Shown one piece after another: positions 42,955-51,310 of a DNA stretch of 64,000 nucleotides. Origin of the DNA: Leifsonia sp. Root1293 (GTDB lineage: Bacteria > Actinomycetota > Actinomycetes > Actinomycetales > Microbacteriaceae). The stretch covers positions 867,249 to 931,248 of the forward strand of contig NZ_LMEH01000002.1 in the NCBI RefSeq assembly GCF_001425325.1, read 5' to 3'. The position numbers and the translations under genes are program-made. The notes under the pieces are model-generated. The model had not been told where the DNA came from. It saw nothing but the letters and a program-made list of their open reading frames with translations, and did not search any database. Numbering within the stretch: position 1 is the stretch's first letter; each line of letters begins with the position of its first letter.

Positions 42955-44142
42955 CTAGCGGGCGCCCAGCAGGTGCTCGGTGGCCAGTTGCTGCAGGCGA
43001 ACGAAGCCGAAGCCCTTGCCGCCCAGGTAGGCCTCGGCGTCGAAGTCCTCATACGATGCGCGGTCGGCCAGCAGGTCGTCGTAGCTCTCGCCGGCGCCGA
43101 GGGTGGGCTCCGCGAGCTCGGCGACGCGGGCGGCCGCCAGCGCCTCCTGCACCTCGGGGTCGGCGCGGAACGCTGCCGCCCGCTCCTTGAGCAGCAGGTA
43201 GGTGCGCATGTTCGCGGCCGCCGAGTCCCAGACCCCGTTCTCGTCCTCGGTGCGGCTCGGCTTGTAGTCGAAGTGACGCGGGCCGTCGTAGGACGGACCG
43301 CCGTTCGGGCCGCCGTTCTCGAGCAGGTCGACCAGGGCGAAGGCGTTGTGCAGGTCGCCGTGCCCGAACACGAGGTCCTGGTCGTACTTGATGCCGCGCT
43401 GGCCGTTGAGGTCGATGTGGAAGAGCTTGTCGTGGTACAGCGCCTGGGCGATGCCGGCCGCGAAGTTGAGACCGGCCATCTGCTCGTGTCCGACCTCGGG
43501 GTTGAGACCGACGAGCTCGGGGCGCTCGAGCGAGCTGATGAAGGCGAGGGCGTGACCGAGCGTCGGCAGCAGGATGTCGCCGCGCGGCTCGTTCGGCTTG
43601 GGCTCGATGGCGAAACGGATGTCGTAGCCCTTGTCGGTGACGTAGTCGCCCAGCAGGTTCACGGCCTCGCGGTAGCGCTCCAGCGCGGAGCGGATGTCCT
43701 TGGCGGAGTCGTACTCCGCGCCTTCACGGCCTCCCCACATGACGAAGGTCTTGGCGCCGAGCTCTGCGGCCAGGTCGAGGTTGCGCAGCACCTTGCGGAG
43801 CGCGAATCGGCGCACGGCGCGATCGTTCGAGGTGAAGCCGCCGTCCTTGAACACCGGCGCGCTGAACAGGTTCGTCGTCACCATCGGCACGATGAGGCCG
43901 GTGTCGGAGAGCACCTGCTTCAGGCGGTCGATCTGCGTCTGCCTCTCGGCATCCGTCGATCCGAAGGCGAACAGGTCGTCGTCGTGGAAGGTGAGTCCGT
44001 AGGCGCCGAGCTCGGAGAGCTTCTCGACGGCGTGCACGACGTCGAGCGGGTTGCGCGTGGGGCCGCCGAACGGGTCAGTGCCGTTGTAGCCGATGGTCCA
44101 GAGGCCGAAGGAGAACTTGTCGGCGCGAGTGGGGGTGGTCAT
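42955..44142 (-). CDS. xylA: Xylose isomerase
   Basis: 395 residues, the size of actinobacterial class I enzymes. [31 protein letters not shown] (catalytic His 53), [32 protein letters not shown] (metal Glu), [17 protein letters not shown] and [18 protein letters not shown] are all conserved. It interconverts D-xylose and D-xylulose in the cytoplasm. GAGGAGCAGG precedes the ATG. First gene of the leftward xylA-xylB unit, divergent from the LacI gene. Confidence 0.97.
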   Translation of the reverse strand: MTTPTRADKFSFGLWTIGYNGTDPFGGPTRNPLDVVHAVEKLSELGAYGLTFHDDDLFAFGSTDAERQTQIDRLKQVLSDTGLIVPMVTTNLFSAPVFKDGGFTSNDRAVRRFALRKVLRNLDLAAELGAKTFVMWGGREGAEYDSAKDIRSALERYREAVNLLGDYVTDKGYDIRFAIEPKPNEPRGDILLPTLGHALAFISSLERPELVGLNPEVGHEQMAGLNFAAGIAQALYHDKLFHIDLNGQRGIKYDQDLVFGHGDLHNAFALVDLLENGGPNGGPSYDGPRHFDYKPSRTEDENGVWDSAAANMRTYLLLKERAAAFRADPEVQEALAAARVAELAEPTLGAGESYDDLLADRASYEDFDAEAYLGGKGFGFVRLQQLATEHLLGAR

Positions 44143-44168
44143 GTTCCTGCTCCTCGATGAACGGAATT

Positions 44169-44214
44169 GTTGTTAAGAACAACGTATAGCGACGGATGCC
44201 GCAATGCAACCACG
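44169..44214 (-). promoter_or_regulatory. xylA promoter with GTTGTT palindrome operator
   Basis: On the minus strand TTGCAT (-35, around 44204-44209), 17 bases, then TACGTT (-10, around 44181-44186). The -10 overlaps a perfect inverted repeat GTTGTT-CTT-AACAAC (44169-44183 on the plus strand GTTGTT-AAG-AACAAC). The palindrome covers the expected transcription start, an ideal repressor site. It differs in sequence from the TCGAAA sites before the LacI gene. Confidence 0.65.
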
Positions 44215-44220
44215 CCGATA

Positions 44221-44243
44221 GTTTCGAAACCTATGATCGAAAC
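44221..44243 (+). promoter_or_regulatory. lacI-type gene promoter with TCGAAAC operator sites
   Basis: GTTTCGAAAC (44221-44230) is a perfect palindrome; TATGAT (44232-44237) is the -10, six bases before the ATG; TCGAAAC recurs at 44237-44243. The palindrome lies between the -10 and any -35, so binding would repress. Consistent with autoregulation by the LacI protein. Confidence 0.6.
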
Positions 44244-45275
44244 ATGACGACAGCCCGCGCCGACGATCGCGTCACGCTCGCCTCTGTCGCCGAGGAGGCG
44301 GGAGTTTCCCTCTCGACGATCTCCAAGGTGCTCAACGGGCGCACTGATGTTGCCGCGTCCACCCGCTCGCGCGTCGAGGAACTGCTGGCCCGACGCGGCT
44401 ATGCCAGACGGGGTGCGGGCACCGCCGCCAAGGCCGACCTCATCGAGCTGGTCTTCCACGAGCTCGAGAGCGTGTGGTCGATGGAGATCATCACCGGCGT
44501 CGAGGCCGTCGCGAAGGAGCACGGTCTCTCGGTCGTGCTCACCGAGAGCGGCAGCAGGCACGCACCGGATCCGGCCTGGGTCGAGGGCGTCATGCGCCGG
44601 CGCCCCGTCGCCGTGGTGCTCGTGTTCTCCGGCCTCGCTCCCGAGTACCGCGAGCGGTTGCAGTCGCGGGCCATCCCGTTCGTCATCATCGATCCGGCTG
44701 GCGACCCGTCGCCCGACGTGCCGTCGGTCGGTTCGGCCAACTGGTCCGGCGGTCTGCTCGCCACCCGCCACCTCATCGAACTCGGGCACACGCGCATCGC
44801 CACCATCACCGGACCCGAGGACATGATGTGCTCGCTCGCCCGGGTCGACGGCTTCAGGACGGCGATGAACTCCGCCGGGCTGCCGGTCGATCCCGACTGG
44901 GTGCGCTTCGGCGACTTCCACGTCACGGGAGGGCGAACGCATGCCGCTGAACTGCTCGCGCTCGAGGAGCCGCCGACGGCCATCTTCGCGGGAAGCGACC
45001 TCCAGGCCCTCGGAGTGCTCGAGGTCGCCCGCGCTCGGGGGCTGCGCGTCCCGGAGGACCTGTCCATCGTGGGCTACGACGACATCCCGCTGGTGCAGTG
45101 GGTGAGCCCGCGACTGACGACGATCCACCAGCCGCTGCGGCGCATGGCCGAGGAGGCGACGCGCATCGCGATCCAGATGAGCACGGAGACGTTCACGGGA
45201 ACTCCGCGCATCGACCTGGCGACGAACCTCGTCGTGCGCGAGAGCACGGCACCGCCGGCCGCGCCCGCTCGCTGA
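44244..45275 (+). CDS. LacI-family regulator of xylose/xylan genes
   Basis: 343 residues. Helix-turn-helix at the start: VTLASVAEEAGVSLSTISKVLNGRTDVAASTRSRVEELLARRGY. A periplasmic-binding-protein-like sensor follows (ELVFHELESVWSMEIITGVEAVAKEHG, PSVGSANWSGGLLATRHLIELGHTRIATITGPEDMMCS, VVGYDDIPLVQWVSPRLTTIHQP). Divergent from xylAB, upstream of a xylanase gene, so it is likely a XylR/BxlR-like repressor released by xylose or xylo-oligosaccharides. Start ATG 44244 gives MTTARADDRVTLASV. Confidence 0.9.
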   Translation: MTTARADDRVTLASVAEEAGVSLSTISKVLNGRTDVAASTRSRVEELLARRGYARRGAGTAAKADLIELVFHELESVWSMEIITGVEAVAKEHGLSVVLTESGSRHAPDPAWVEGVMRRRPVAVVLVFSGLAPEYRERLQSRAIPFVIIDPAGDPSPDVPSVGSANWSGGLLATRHLIELGHTRIATITGPEDMMCSLARVDGFRTAMNSAGLPVDPDWVRFGDFHVTGGRTHAAELLALEEPPTAIFAGSDLQALGVLEVARARGLRVPEDLSIVGYDDIPLVQWVSPRLTTIHQPLRRMAEEATRIAIQMSTETFTGTPRIDLATNLVVRESTAPPAAPAR

Positions 45276-45281
45276 GGTACT

Positions 45282-45368
45282 CGCTCGCTGAGGACCGGAC
45301 GAAGTCCGCGTCCGAAGCGCCGATGGGGAGCGCTTCGGACGGTCGCTTCGCTCGGTCCTCAGCGAGCG
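45282..45368. terminator. Nested inverted repeat after the LacI gene
   Basis: An outer 15-bp arm pair (CGCTCGCTGAGGACC at 45282-45296 with 45354-45368) encloses an inner 10-bp pair (GTCCGAAGCG, 45310-45319 with 45331-45340). It starts six bases after the lacI stop and can form a long two-step hairpin. Terminator or a separate repeat family; cannot be told apart here. Confidence 0.65.
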
Positions 45369-45392
45369 GGACGGCCCGGAACCTCCGACGCC

Positions 45393-45482
45393 TCGAAACT
45401 ATCGGAAGAATTTCGTAACGTTTCGATAACGTCTCGACCCTTGTTCGGGGGTGGGTGGATATGTTGGCAATCTCCACATATC
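45393..45482 (+). promoter_or_regulatory. Control region of the large xylanase gene
   Basis: TCGAAAC (45393-45399) and GTTTCGA (45420-45426) are inverted half-sites of the type seen before the LacI gene. Further down GATATGTTGG (45458-45467) and CCACATATC (45474-45482) form a near-perfect inverted repeat with a six-base spacer, 25 bp before the ATG. CAAAGGGG is the ribosome-binding site. No clear -35/-10 pair could be fixed. Confidence 0.5.
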
Positions 45483-45506
45483 TTCCAGCGCAAAGGGGCG
45501 CTTCTG

Positions 45507-48500
45507 ATGCAACGTCGCACACTCGGAGCCATCGTCATCGCACTCGCCACGGCCGGGCTGGTGATCGGGCCGGTCTCACCGGCATCCGCAGCACCCGTCA
45601 CCGTGAGTTCCGTCGATTTCGAAGACGGCACAACCGGCACCTGGACGCAGAGCGGCGGAGGCGCCGGAACAGTGAGCGTCGTCGACGATGCCGCCGGAAA
45701 GGTTGCGCAGATCTCGGACCGGGCCGCCGACTACGTGGGACTGCAGAGTTCGACGGGAATCTTCGAGCCCGGCTCCACCTACACGTTCAGCATGAAGACG
45801 CGCCTCGCACCTGGGGTCCCCGGCAGCGTCGGCGTGCGCCTGGTCATGAAGCCCGCCTACACGTGGATCGGCAACACGACCATGACGGCGGATGCCTGGA
45901 CCACCGTCAGCGGCGAGTACACAGTGCCGTCCGACGCCAACCCGGCCGCACTGCAGGTCTACATCGGCACGGCCGACCTCGCCCCGGCGGCACCGTACAG
46001 CTACCTCGTCGACGACATCCTCGTGACGACGACGGATGCGGGCCCCGGGCCCGATCCCGACGTCGTTCCGGGCGGTGCACCAAACCCTGTCGCCACCCCG
46101 GTGTCGCAGGCGCAGGGGAGCGGTGACGCCGCCGCCCTCACCTTCGATGACGGTCCGAACCCGGGCACGACGCCCGCTCTGCTCGACTATCTGAAGGCGA
46201 ACGACCTGCGGGCCACGTTCTGCGTGATCGGCCAGAACATCACGGCTCCGGGAGGTGCGGAACTGCTGAAGCGCATCGTTGCCGAAGGACACACCCTCTG
46301 CAACCACTCCACGAGCTACGACGACATGGGCTCGCTCTCGGCCGCAGCCGCGTCCGAGCGCATGGCGGCGAACCTCGACATCATCCGCACGGCACTCGGC
46401 GACCCCCAGGCGAAGGTGCCGTTCTTCCGTGCCCCCAACGGCTCGTGGGGGCAGACAGCCGCCGCGGCCGTCGCCCTGGGGATGCAGCCGCTCGCGGTGG
46501 TGAACACGATCAGCGACTGGGAGACCCAGGACATCCCGACGCTGACCGACAACCTCCGAGCCGCGATGAAGCCCGGACAGGTTGTGCTCGCGCACGACGG
46601 AGGCGGCGACCGTTCGGGAACTCTGGCGGCCGTGACGACGGTGGTGGATGAACGCCTCGCCGCCGGGTGGAACTTCACCCTCCCGGTCGGTGCCCCGCCG
46701 GCCGCCGCGACGACAACCCTCTCCACCGACTTCGAGGACGGACTCGATGGCTGGGCCCCCCGGGACAGCGGCAGCGGAGCGCCCACTGTCGAGATCGTCG
46801 GGGATCCGGTGCACGGGGGAGCGGCATCCGCTCGTCTGGGCGACCGCACCTCGCAGGGCTCGGGCATCGGCCACGACGTCGCCGGCATCCTCGAGGCCGG
46901 CGTCACGTACGACGTGAGCGCATGGGTGCGCTTCGCAGCAGGCCAGCCGGCCGATGCCGTCTGGCTGAGCCTCGCGCGCACCGTGGACGGTTCGACGAGC
47001 TACTCGACGCTGGCCCAGTTCACCGGTGTGACCAACAGCGGCTGGACGCAGGTGAAGGCCACCTTCCAGATGGGCGCTTTCGACAGCGGGCTGCTCTACT
47101 TCGAGACCGATTACAACGGGACGAACACCTCCGAGCTGTACTTCGACGACATCACGATCGGAACGCCGCCGCCGTCCCAGGTGCAGGACCTCACGCCTCT
47201 GAAGGACACCGTGGACTTCCCCGTCGGCGTCGCGATCGACAGCCGCGAGACGTCGGGCTCGGCATCCGAGCTCCTGCTGAGGCATGCCGACCAGGTCACC
47301 AGCGAGAACTACATGAAGCCGGAGGCCTGGTACGACGCCGACCGCGCCTTCCGCATCAACCCCGAGGCCACCGCCATCATGGACTACGCGCAGCAGAACG
47401 GACTGCACGTCTACGGGCACACGCTGGTGTGGCACAGCCAGACCCCGGACTGGTTCTTCCAGGACGACACCGGACGAGCGCTGACCAACAGCGCGGCCGA
47501 CCAGCAGATCCTGAAGGACAGGATGCGCGCCCACATCGACGCCGTCGCGAAGAACCTCAGCGACAGCTACGGTGCCTTCGGCAGCGACACGAACCCGTTG
47601 TACGCGTTCGACGTCGTGAACGAGGTGGTCTCGGATGCCGCCGACACCTCCGACGGGCTGAGGGACAGCCGCTGGCACCAGGTGCTGGGTGAGCAGTTCA
47701 TCGACCTCGCCTTCCAGTACGCGAACGAGGCGTTCAACGACACCTACGCCGCGGAGGGTGCTTCGCATCCGGTGACTCTGTTCATCAACGACTACAACAC
47801 CGAGCAGTCGGGCAAGCAGCAGCGGCTGCACGCCCTCGTCGAGCGCCTGCTCGAGCGCGGGGTTCCGGTCGACGGAGTCGGTCACCAGTTCCACGTGAGC
47901 TTGTCCATGCCGGTGGCGGCGCTCGCCGACGCCATCGACGCCTTCGAGGACCTCGGCGTCAGGCAGGCCGTGACCGAGCTCGATGTGACGACCGGGACGC
48001 CTGTGAGCCAGGCCAACCTGATCGAGCAGGGCTACTACTACCGCGATGCCTTCCGGGCGTTCCGGGAGCGCGCCGACGACCTGTTCTCGGTGACGGTCTG
48101 GGGTCTGACCGACGGCCGCAGCTGGCGGTCGGGCTCAGGGGCACCGCTACTGTTCGACGATGCCCTGCAGGCGAAGCCCGCCTACTTCGGCGCCGTCGAC
48201 GGCGAGCTGCCTGCCCGGTTGCGCACGGCCAACGTGTTCCGGGGCGACGTGCCGATCGACGCGGATGCCGTCGGTGCGACCGAGTGGCGGAAGCTTCCGT
48301 TGCACACGATCGACGAGAACAGCGCGTTCCAGCTGCGCTGGGAGCCGGACCATCTCACCGCCTACGTCAGCGTCGATGACGCCACCGTGCAGGACTCGGA
48401 CGCTGTCGGCTTCGCCTACGGCGATGCCACGGTGACGGTCGCCCGTTCGGGCGCAGCCGGCGCCGCCGTGACCGAGCGATCCGGCGGATACGACCTCGTC

Positions 48501-49781
48501 GTGACGCTGCCACTCGCCACGCCGGTCGCCGAGGGCGACACGATCGACCTCGACGTGAACGTCACCGACGGCGACACCATGTCCGCCTGGAACACGCCGG
48601 GCTCGCGGGGAACGCTGACGCTCCTGGAGCCGCTGTCGTACCTCGAGATCCCCGAGGCGCCAGCCGCCCCGGCGATCGACGGCTCCGTCGACGAGGTCTG
48701 GGCAACCGGTGCCTCCGTGTCGACGGACAAGCAGGTGCAGGGAACGGCCACGGCATCGGCGAACGTGCACACCCTGTGGCGGGGCAACACCCTGTACGTG
48801 CTCGCCGAGGTGGCCGACCCCGTCGTCGACGTCAGCGGCTCGGACCCGTGGATCCAGGACTCCGTCGAGTTCTACGTCGACCCCGGCAACGTCAAGAACG
48901 GGTCGTATCGCTACGACGACACGCAGATCCGCATCAGCGCCGACAACGTGGTGTCGTTCGGCACCGGCGATGAGGCGTTCCAGCGGGCCAGAGTGCAGAG
49001 CGCCACGGCACGTGTCGATGGCGGGTACGTGGTCGAGGCGGCCATCAGCCTGCTCGAGAGCGGCGGACTGGACACGTTCCAGGGCGTTGACTTCCAGGTC
49101 AACGACGCTCAGGACGGCGCGAGGCTCGGCATCCGCAACTGGGCCGACCCGTCTGGCGCCGGCTACCAGTCGACGGCTCGATGGGGCGTCGGACGCCTGG
49201 TCGCCGGAGTCGTTGCGCCGCCGGTCGCGCCGGTCAACACCGCGCCGCCGATCATCACGGGGAGGGCGCTGGTGGGGAGCCGGCTCTCGGCGACGCCGGG
49301 AACCTGGGACACGGAGGGTCTCACGTTCAGCTACCAGTGGCAGGCCGACGGGGTCGACATCCCGAAGGCGAGCGAGGCCCGGTACACGGTCAGGAAGGGA
49401 GACGCCGGCCGCGCGCTGACCGTGACCGTCACGGCGTCCAAGGAAGGCATGACGTCCGCGACCGCGACCTCGGCCGCCGTCACTCCGAAGGCGCCGTCGT
49501 CGACGTCGCTGTCGCTGTCGCGTCTGATCGCCTTCTCCTGGCAGACCACCAAGGCCTCGGTGGCCGTCTCGTCCACCGAGAAGGTGGCCGGAGGGACCGT
49601 GCAGCTGACCATCAACGGGAAGAAGGTGGGCGCTCCAGTCGTCGTGAAGGCCGACGGACGAGCGAGTATCACCCTGCCGAAGCTGCACACGGGCATCCAC
49701 ATCGTGCGGGCCGAGTTCAGCGGAGTGGGCTCCGCAGCAGGATCGGTCAGCAACCCGGTTCCGCTGCTGCTGCTGTTCTGA
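45507..49781 (+). CDS. Secreted multidomain CE4 deacetylase - GH10 endo-xylanase with carbohydrate-binding modules
   Basis: 1424 residues. Signal peptide 1-28 (cut after ASA). CBM4/9-like domain ~32-175. CE4 NodB deacetylase ~205-390 with LTFDDGPNPG (metal Asp ~213), NHSTSYDD (HxxxxD-like, ~264-270) and FRAPNGSWG (~306). Second CBM4/9-like domain ~405-552 (DFEDGLDGWAPRDSG). GH10 barrel ~560-886 with GHTLVWHSQTPDWFF, acid/base Glu 706 in DVVNEV and nucleophile Glu 824 in VTELDV. Two CBM9-like domains ~890-1235. Ig-like C-terminal domains to 1424, ending in LLLLF, no sortase motif. It would deacetylate and cut acetylated xylan outside the cell. ATG 45507 gives a perfect signal peptide. Confidence 0.94.
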   Translation: MQRRTLGAIVIALATAGLVIGPVSPASAAPVTVSSVDFEDGTTGTWTQSGGGAGTVSVVDDAAGKVAQISDRAADYVGLQSSTGIFEPGSTYTFSMKTRLAPGVPGSVGVRLVMKPAYTWIGNTTMTADAWTTVSGEYTVPSDANPAALQVYIGTADLAPAAPYSYLVDDILVTTTDAGPGPDPDVVPGGAPNPVATPVSQAQGSGDAAALTFDDGPNPGTTPALLDYLKANDLRATFCVIGQNITAPGGAELLKRIVAEGHTLCNHSTSYDDMGSLSAAAASERMAANLDIIRTALGDPQAKVPFFRAPNGSWGQTAAAAVALGMQPLAVVNTISDWETQDIPTLTDNLRAAMKPGQVVLAHDGGGDRSGTLAAVTTVVDERLAAGWNFTLPVGAPPAAATTTLSTDFEDGLDGWAPRDSGSGAPTVEIVGDPVHGGAASARLGDRTSQGSGIGHDVAGILEAGVTYDVSAWVRFAAGQPADAVWLSLARTVDGSTSYSTLAQFTGVTNSGWTQVKATFQMGAFDSGLLYFETDYNGTNTSELYFDDITIGTPPPSQVQDLTPLKDTVDFPVGVAIDSRETSGSASELLLRHADQVTSENYMKPEAWYDADRAFRINPEATAIMDYAQQNGLHVYGHTLVWHSQTPDWFFQDDTGRALTNSAADQQILKDRMRAHIDAVAKNLSDSYGAFGSDTNPLYAFDVVNEVVSDAADTSDGLRDSRWHQVLGEQFIDLAFQYANEAFNDTYAAEGASHPVTLFINDYNTEQSGKQQRLHALVERLLERGVPVDGVGHQFHVSLSMPVAALADAIDAFEDLGVRQAVTELDVTTGTPVSQANLIEQGYYYRDAFRAFRERADDLFSVTVWGLTDGRSWRSGSGAPLLFDDALQAKPAYFGAVDGELPARLRTANVFRGDVPIDADAVGATEWRKLPLHTIDENSAFQLRWEPDHLTAYVSVDDATVQDSDAVGFAYGDATVTVARSGAAGAAVTERSGGYDLVVTLPLATPVAEGDTIDLDVNVTDGDTMSAWNTPGSRGTLTLLEPLSYLEIPEAPAAPAIDGSVDEVWATGASVSTDKQVQGTATASANVHTLWRGNTLYVLAEVADPVVDVSGSDPWIQDSVEFYVDPGNVKNGSYRYDDTQIRISADNVVSFGTGDEAFQRARVQSATARVDGGYVVEAAISLLESGGLDTFQGVDFQVNDAQDGARLGIRNWADPSGAGYQSTARWGVGRLVAGVVAPPVAPVNTAPPIITGRALVGSRLSATPGTWDTEGLTFSYQWQADGVDIPKASEARYTVRKGDAGRALTVTVTASKEGMTSATATSAAVTPKAPSSTSLSLSRLIAFSWQTTKASVAVSSTEKVAGGTVQLTINGKKVGAPVVVKADGRASITLPKLHTGIHIVRAEFSGVGSAAGSVSNPVPLLLLF

Positions 49782-49786
49782 TCGCC

Positions 49787-49822
49787 CGCTCGCGCAGGGA
49801 GCGCAAGCCCCCTGCGCGAGCG
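49787..49822 (+). terminator. Terminator hairpin after the xylanase gene
   Basis: A 13-bp perfect stem (CGCTCGCGCAGGG at 49787-49799 with 49810-49822) and a ten-base loop, six bases after the stop codon. Confidence 0.8.
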
Positions 49823-49846
49823 CCGGCGCGTCGGTAGCGTGGCGGC

Positions 49847-51289
49847 GTGGGCTGGTTCGATGCTCCGGATTACGAGTTCGCTCGAGAGGTGCTGCAACGC
49901 GGTGTCGCGGCGCTCTATCTCGTTGCGTTCCTGTCGAGCCTGAATCAGTTCCGGGTGCTGCTCGGCGAGCACGGACTGCTCCCGGTGCCCGACTTCGTCG
50001 AGGTGCTGAAGCGCGTGCCGGGCAGGCACCGCGGCTTCTCGGTGTTCCGCTGGCGCTACTCCGACAGGCTGATGGCAGCCCTCTGCTGGTTCGGCATGCT
50101 GTTGGCGGCATCCGTGGTGCTGGGGCTTCCCCAATCGGGCCCGCCCTGGGTGCCGCTGCTCGTGTTCCTGCTGCTCTGGCTGTCGTACATGTCCATCGTG
50201 ACGGTCGGGCAGACCTTCTACGGCTTCGGCTGGGAGATGCTGCTGCTCGAGGCCGGATTCACCGTCGGCTTCCTGGGCTCGCACCAGGTGCCGCCACCGA
50301 CCTGGATCCTCCTGCTCGTCGCCTGGCTCGTGTTCCGACTCGAGTTCGGAGCCGGCATGATCAAGATCCGGGGCGGCAGCGAGTGGCGCGACCTGACCGC
50401 GCTGTACTACCACCACGAGACCCAGCCGATGCCCGGGCCGCTCAGTCGGCAGGCCCACCTGCTGCCGAAGTGGGTGCATCGGGCAGAGGTGCTGGGCAAT
50501 CACGCCGCGCAGCTGGTGGTGCCGTTCCTCCTCTTCGCGCCGCAGCCGATCGCATCCGTCGCCGCGGTCGTGGTCATCGTCACGCAGCTCTGGCTCGTCG
50601 TCACCGGCAACTTCGCCTGGCTCAACTGGATCACCGTCGTGCTCGCCTGCGCGCGCATCAGCGATCCGGTCGTGCACGCCGTCCTGCCCTTCCTTCCCGA
50701 GGACTGGGGGGCGGATGCGGCGACATCTCCGCTCTGGTGGATGGTGATCGTCGGGCTCGTGACGATCATGCTCGTCGTGCTGAGCTGGTGGCCGCTGAGG
50801 AACCTGTTCGCCAGAAGGCAGTTGATGAACGCGAGCTTCAATCGCTGGCAGCTGGCCAACGCCTATGGGGCGTTCGGCACGGTGACGCGCCAGCGGGTCG
50901 AGGTGGTGATCGAGGCGACCCTCGACGACGACCCGCTCACGGCCGACTGGGCCGAGTACGAATTCAAGGGCAAGCCGGGCGACGTGCGGCGCATTCCACG
51001 CCAATGGGCTCCCTACCACCTGCGGCTCGACTGGCTGATGTGGTTCCTGCCGCTCGGCAGCGTGCACGAGGACTGGTTCTACGCCCTGCTCGAGAAGCTG
51101 CTGCTCGCCGACCGCGCCACGTTGAGACTGCTGCGACGAGCGCCGTTCGGCACGGACGCGCCGCGGTACGTTCGCGCACGCACCTACCTCTACAGGTTCT
51201 CGACGAGGGCCGAGCTGCGGACGAGCGGGGAGCGCTGGGTGCGCATACCGCTGAGCATCGTGATCGGCCCGGTGACTCTTCGGCGCTGA
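49847..51289 (+). CDS. Lipase maturation factor family membrane protein
   Basis: 480 residues. N-terminal half with about five membrane helices (GVAALYLVAFLSSLNQFRVLLGEHGLLPVPDFVE, QTFYGFGWEMLLLEAGF, FRLEFGAGMIKIRGGSEWRDLTALYYHHETQPMPGPLS), C-terminal soluble part with LVNAYGAFGTVTRQRVEVVIEAT-like and PRQWAPYHLRLDWLMWFLPL. These match the LMF1/2 family; in animals it helps fold lipases, in bacteria role unknown. GTG start; TAGCGT six bases upstream (leaderless). Confidence 0.9.
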   Translation: MGWFDAPDYEFAREVLQRGVAALYLVAFLSSLNQFRVLLGEHGLLPVPDFVEVLKRVPGRHRGFSVFRWRYSDRLMAALCWFGMLLAASVVLGLPQSGPPWVPLLVFLLLWLSYMSIVTVGQTFYGFGWEMLLLEAGFTVGFLGSHQVPPPTWILLLVAWLVFRLEFGAGMIKIRGGSEWRDLTALYYHHETQPMPGPLSRQAHLLPKWVHRAEVLGNHAAQLVVPFLLFAPQPIASVAAVVVIVTQLWLVVTGNFAWLNWITVVLACARISDPVVHAVLPFLPEDWGADAATSPLWWMVIVGLVTIMLVVLSWWPLRNLFARRQLMNASFNRWQLANAYGAFGTVTRQRVEVVIEATLDDDPLTADWAEYEFKGKPGDVRRIPRQWAPYHLRLDWLMWFLPLGSVHEDWFYALLEKLLLADRATLRLLRRAPFGTDAPRYVRARTYLYRFSTRAELRTSGERWVRIPLSIVIGPVTLRR

Positions 51290-51310
51290 CGCGTGCCGGC
51301 GCCTCGATCC

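Noticed and set aside
42973-44160. Long plus-strand open frame (395 codons) opposite xylA
   Set aside because: It mirrors a highly conserved xylose isomerase codon for codon; composition (Val/Gly/Leu repeats) is that of an antisense shadow in high-GC DNA.
45576-47894. Minus-strand open frame of 772 codons inside the xylanase gene
   Set aside because: Antisense to intact CE4 and GH10 domains; no recognisable domain and no ribosome-binding site.
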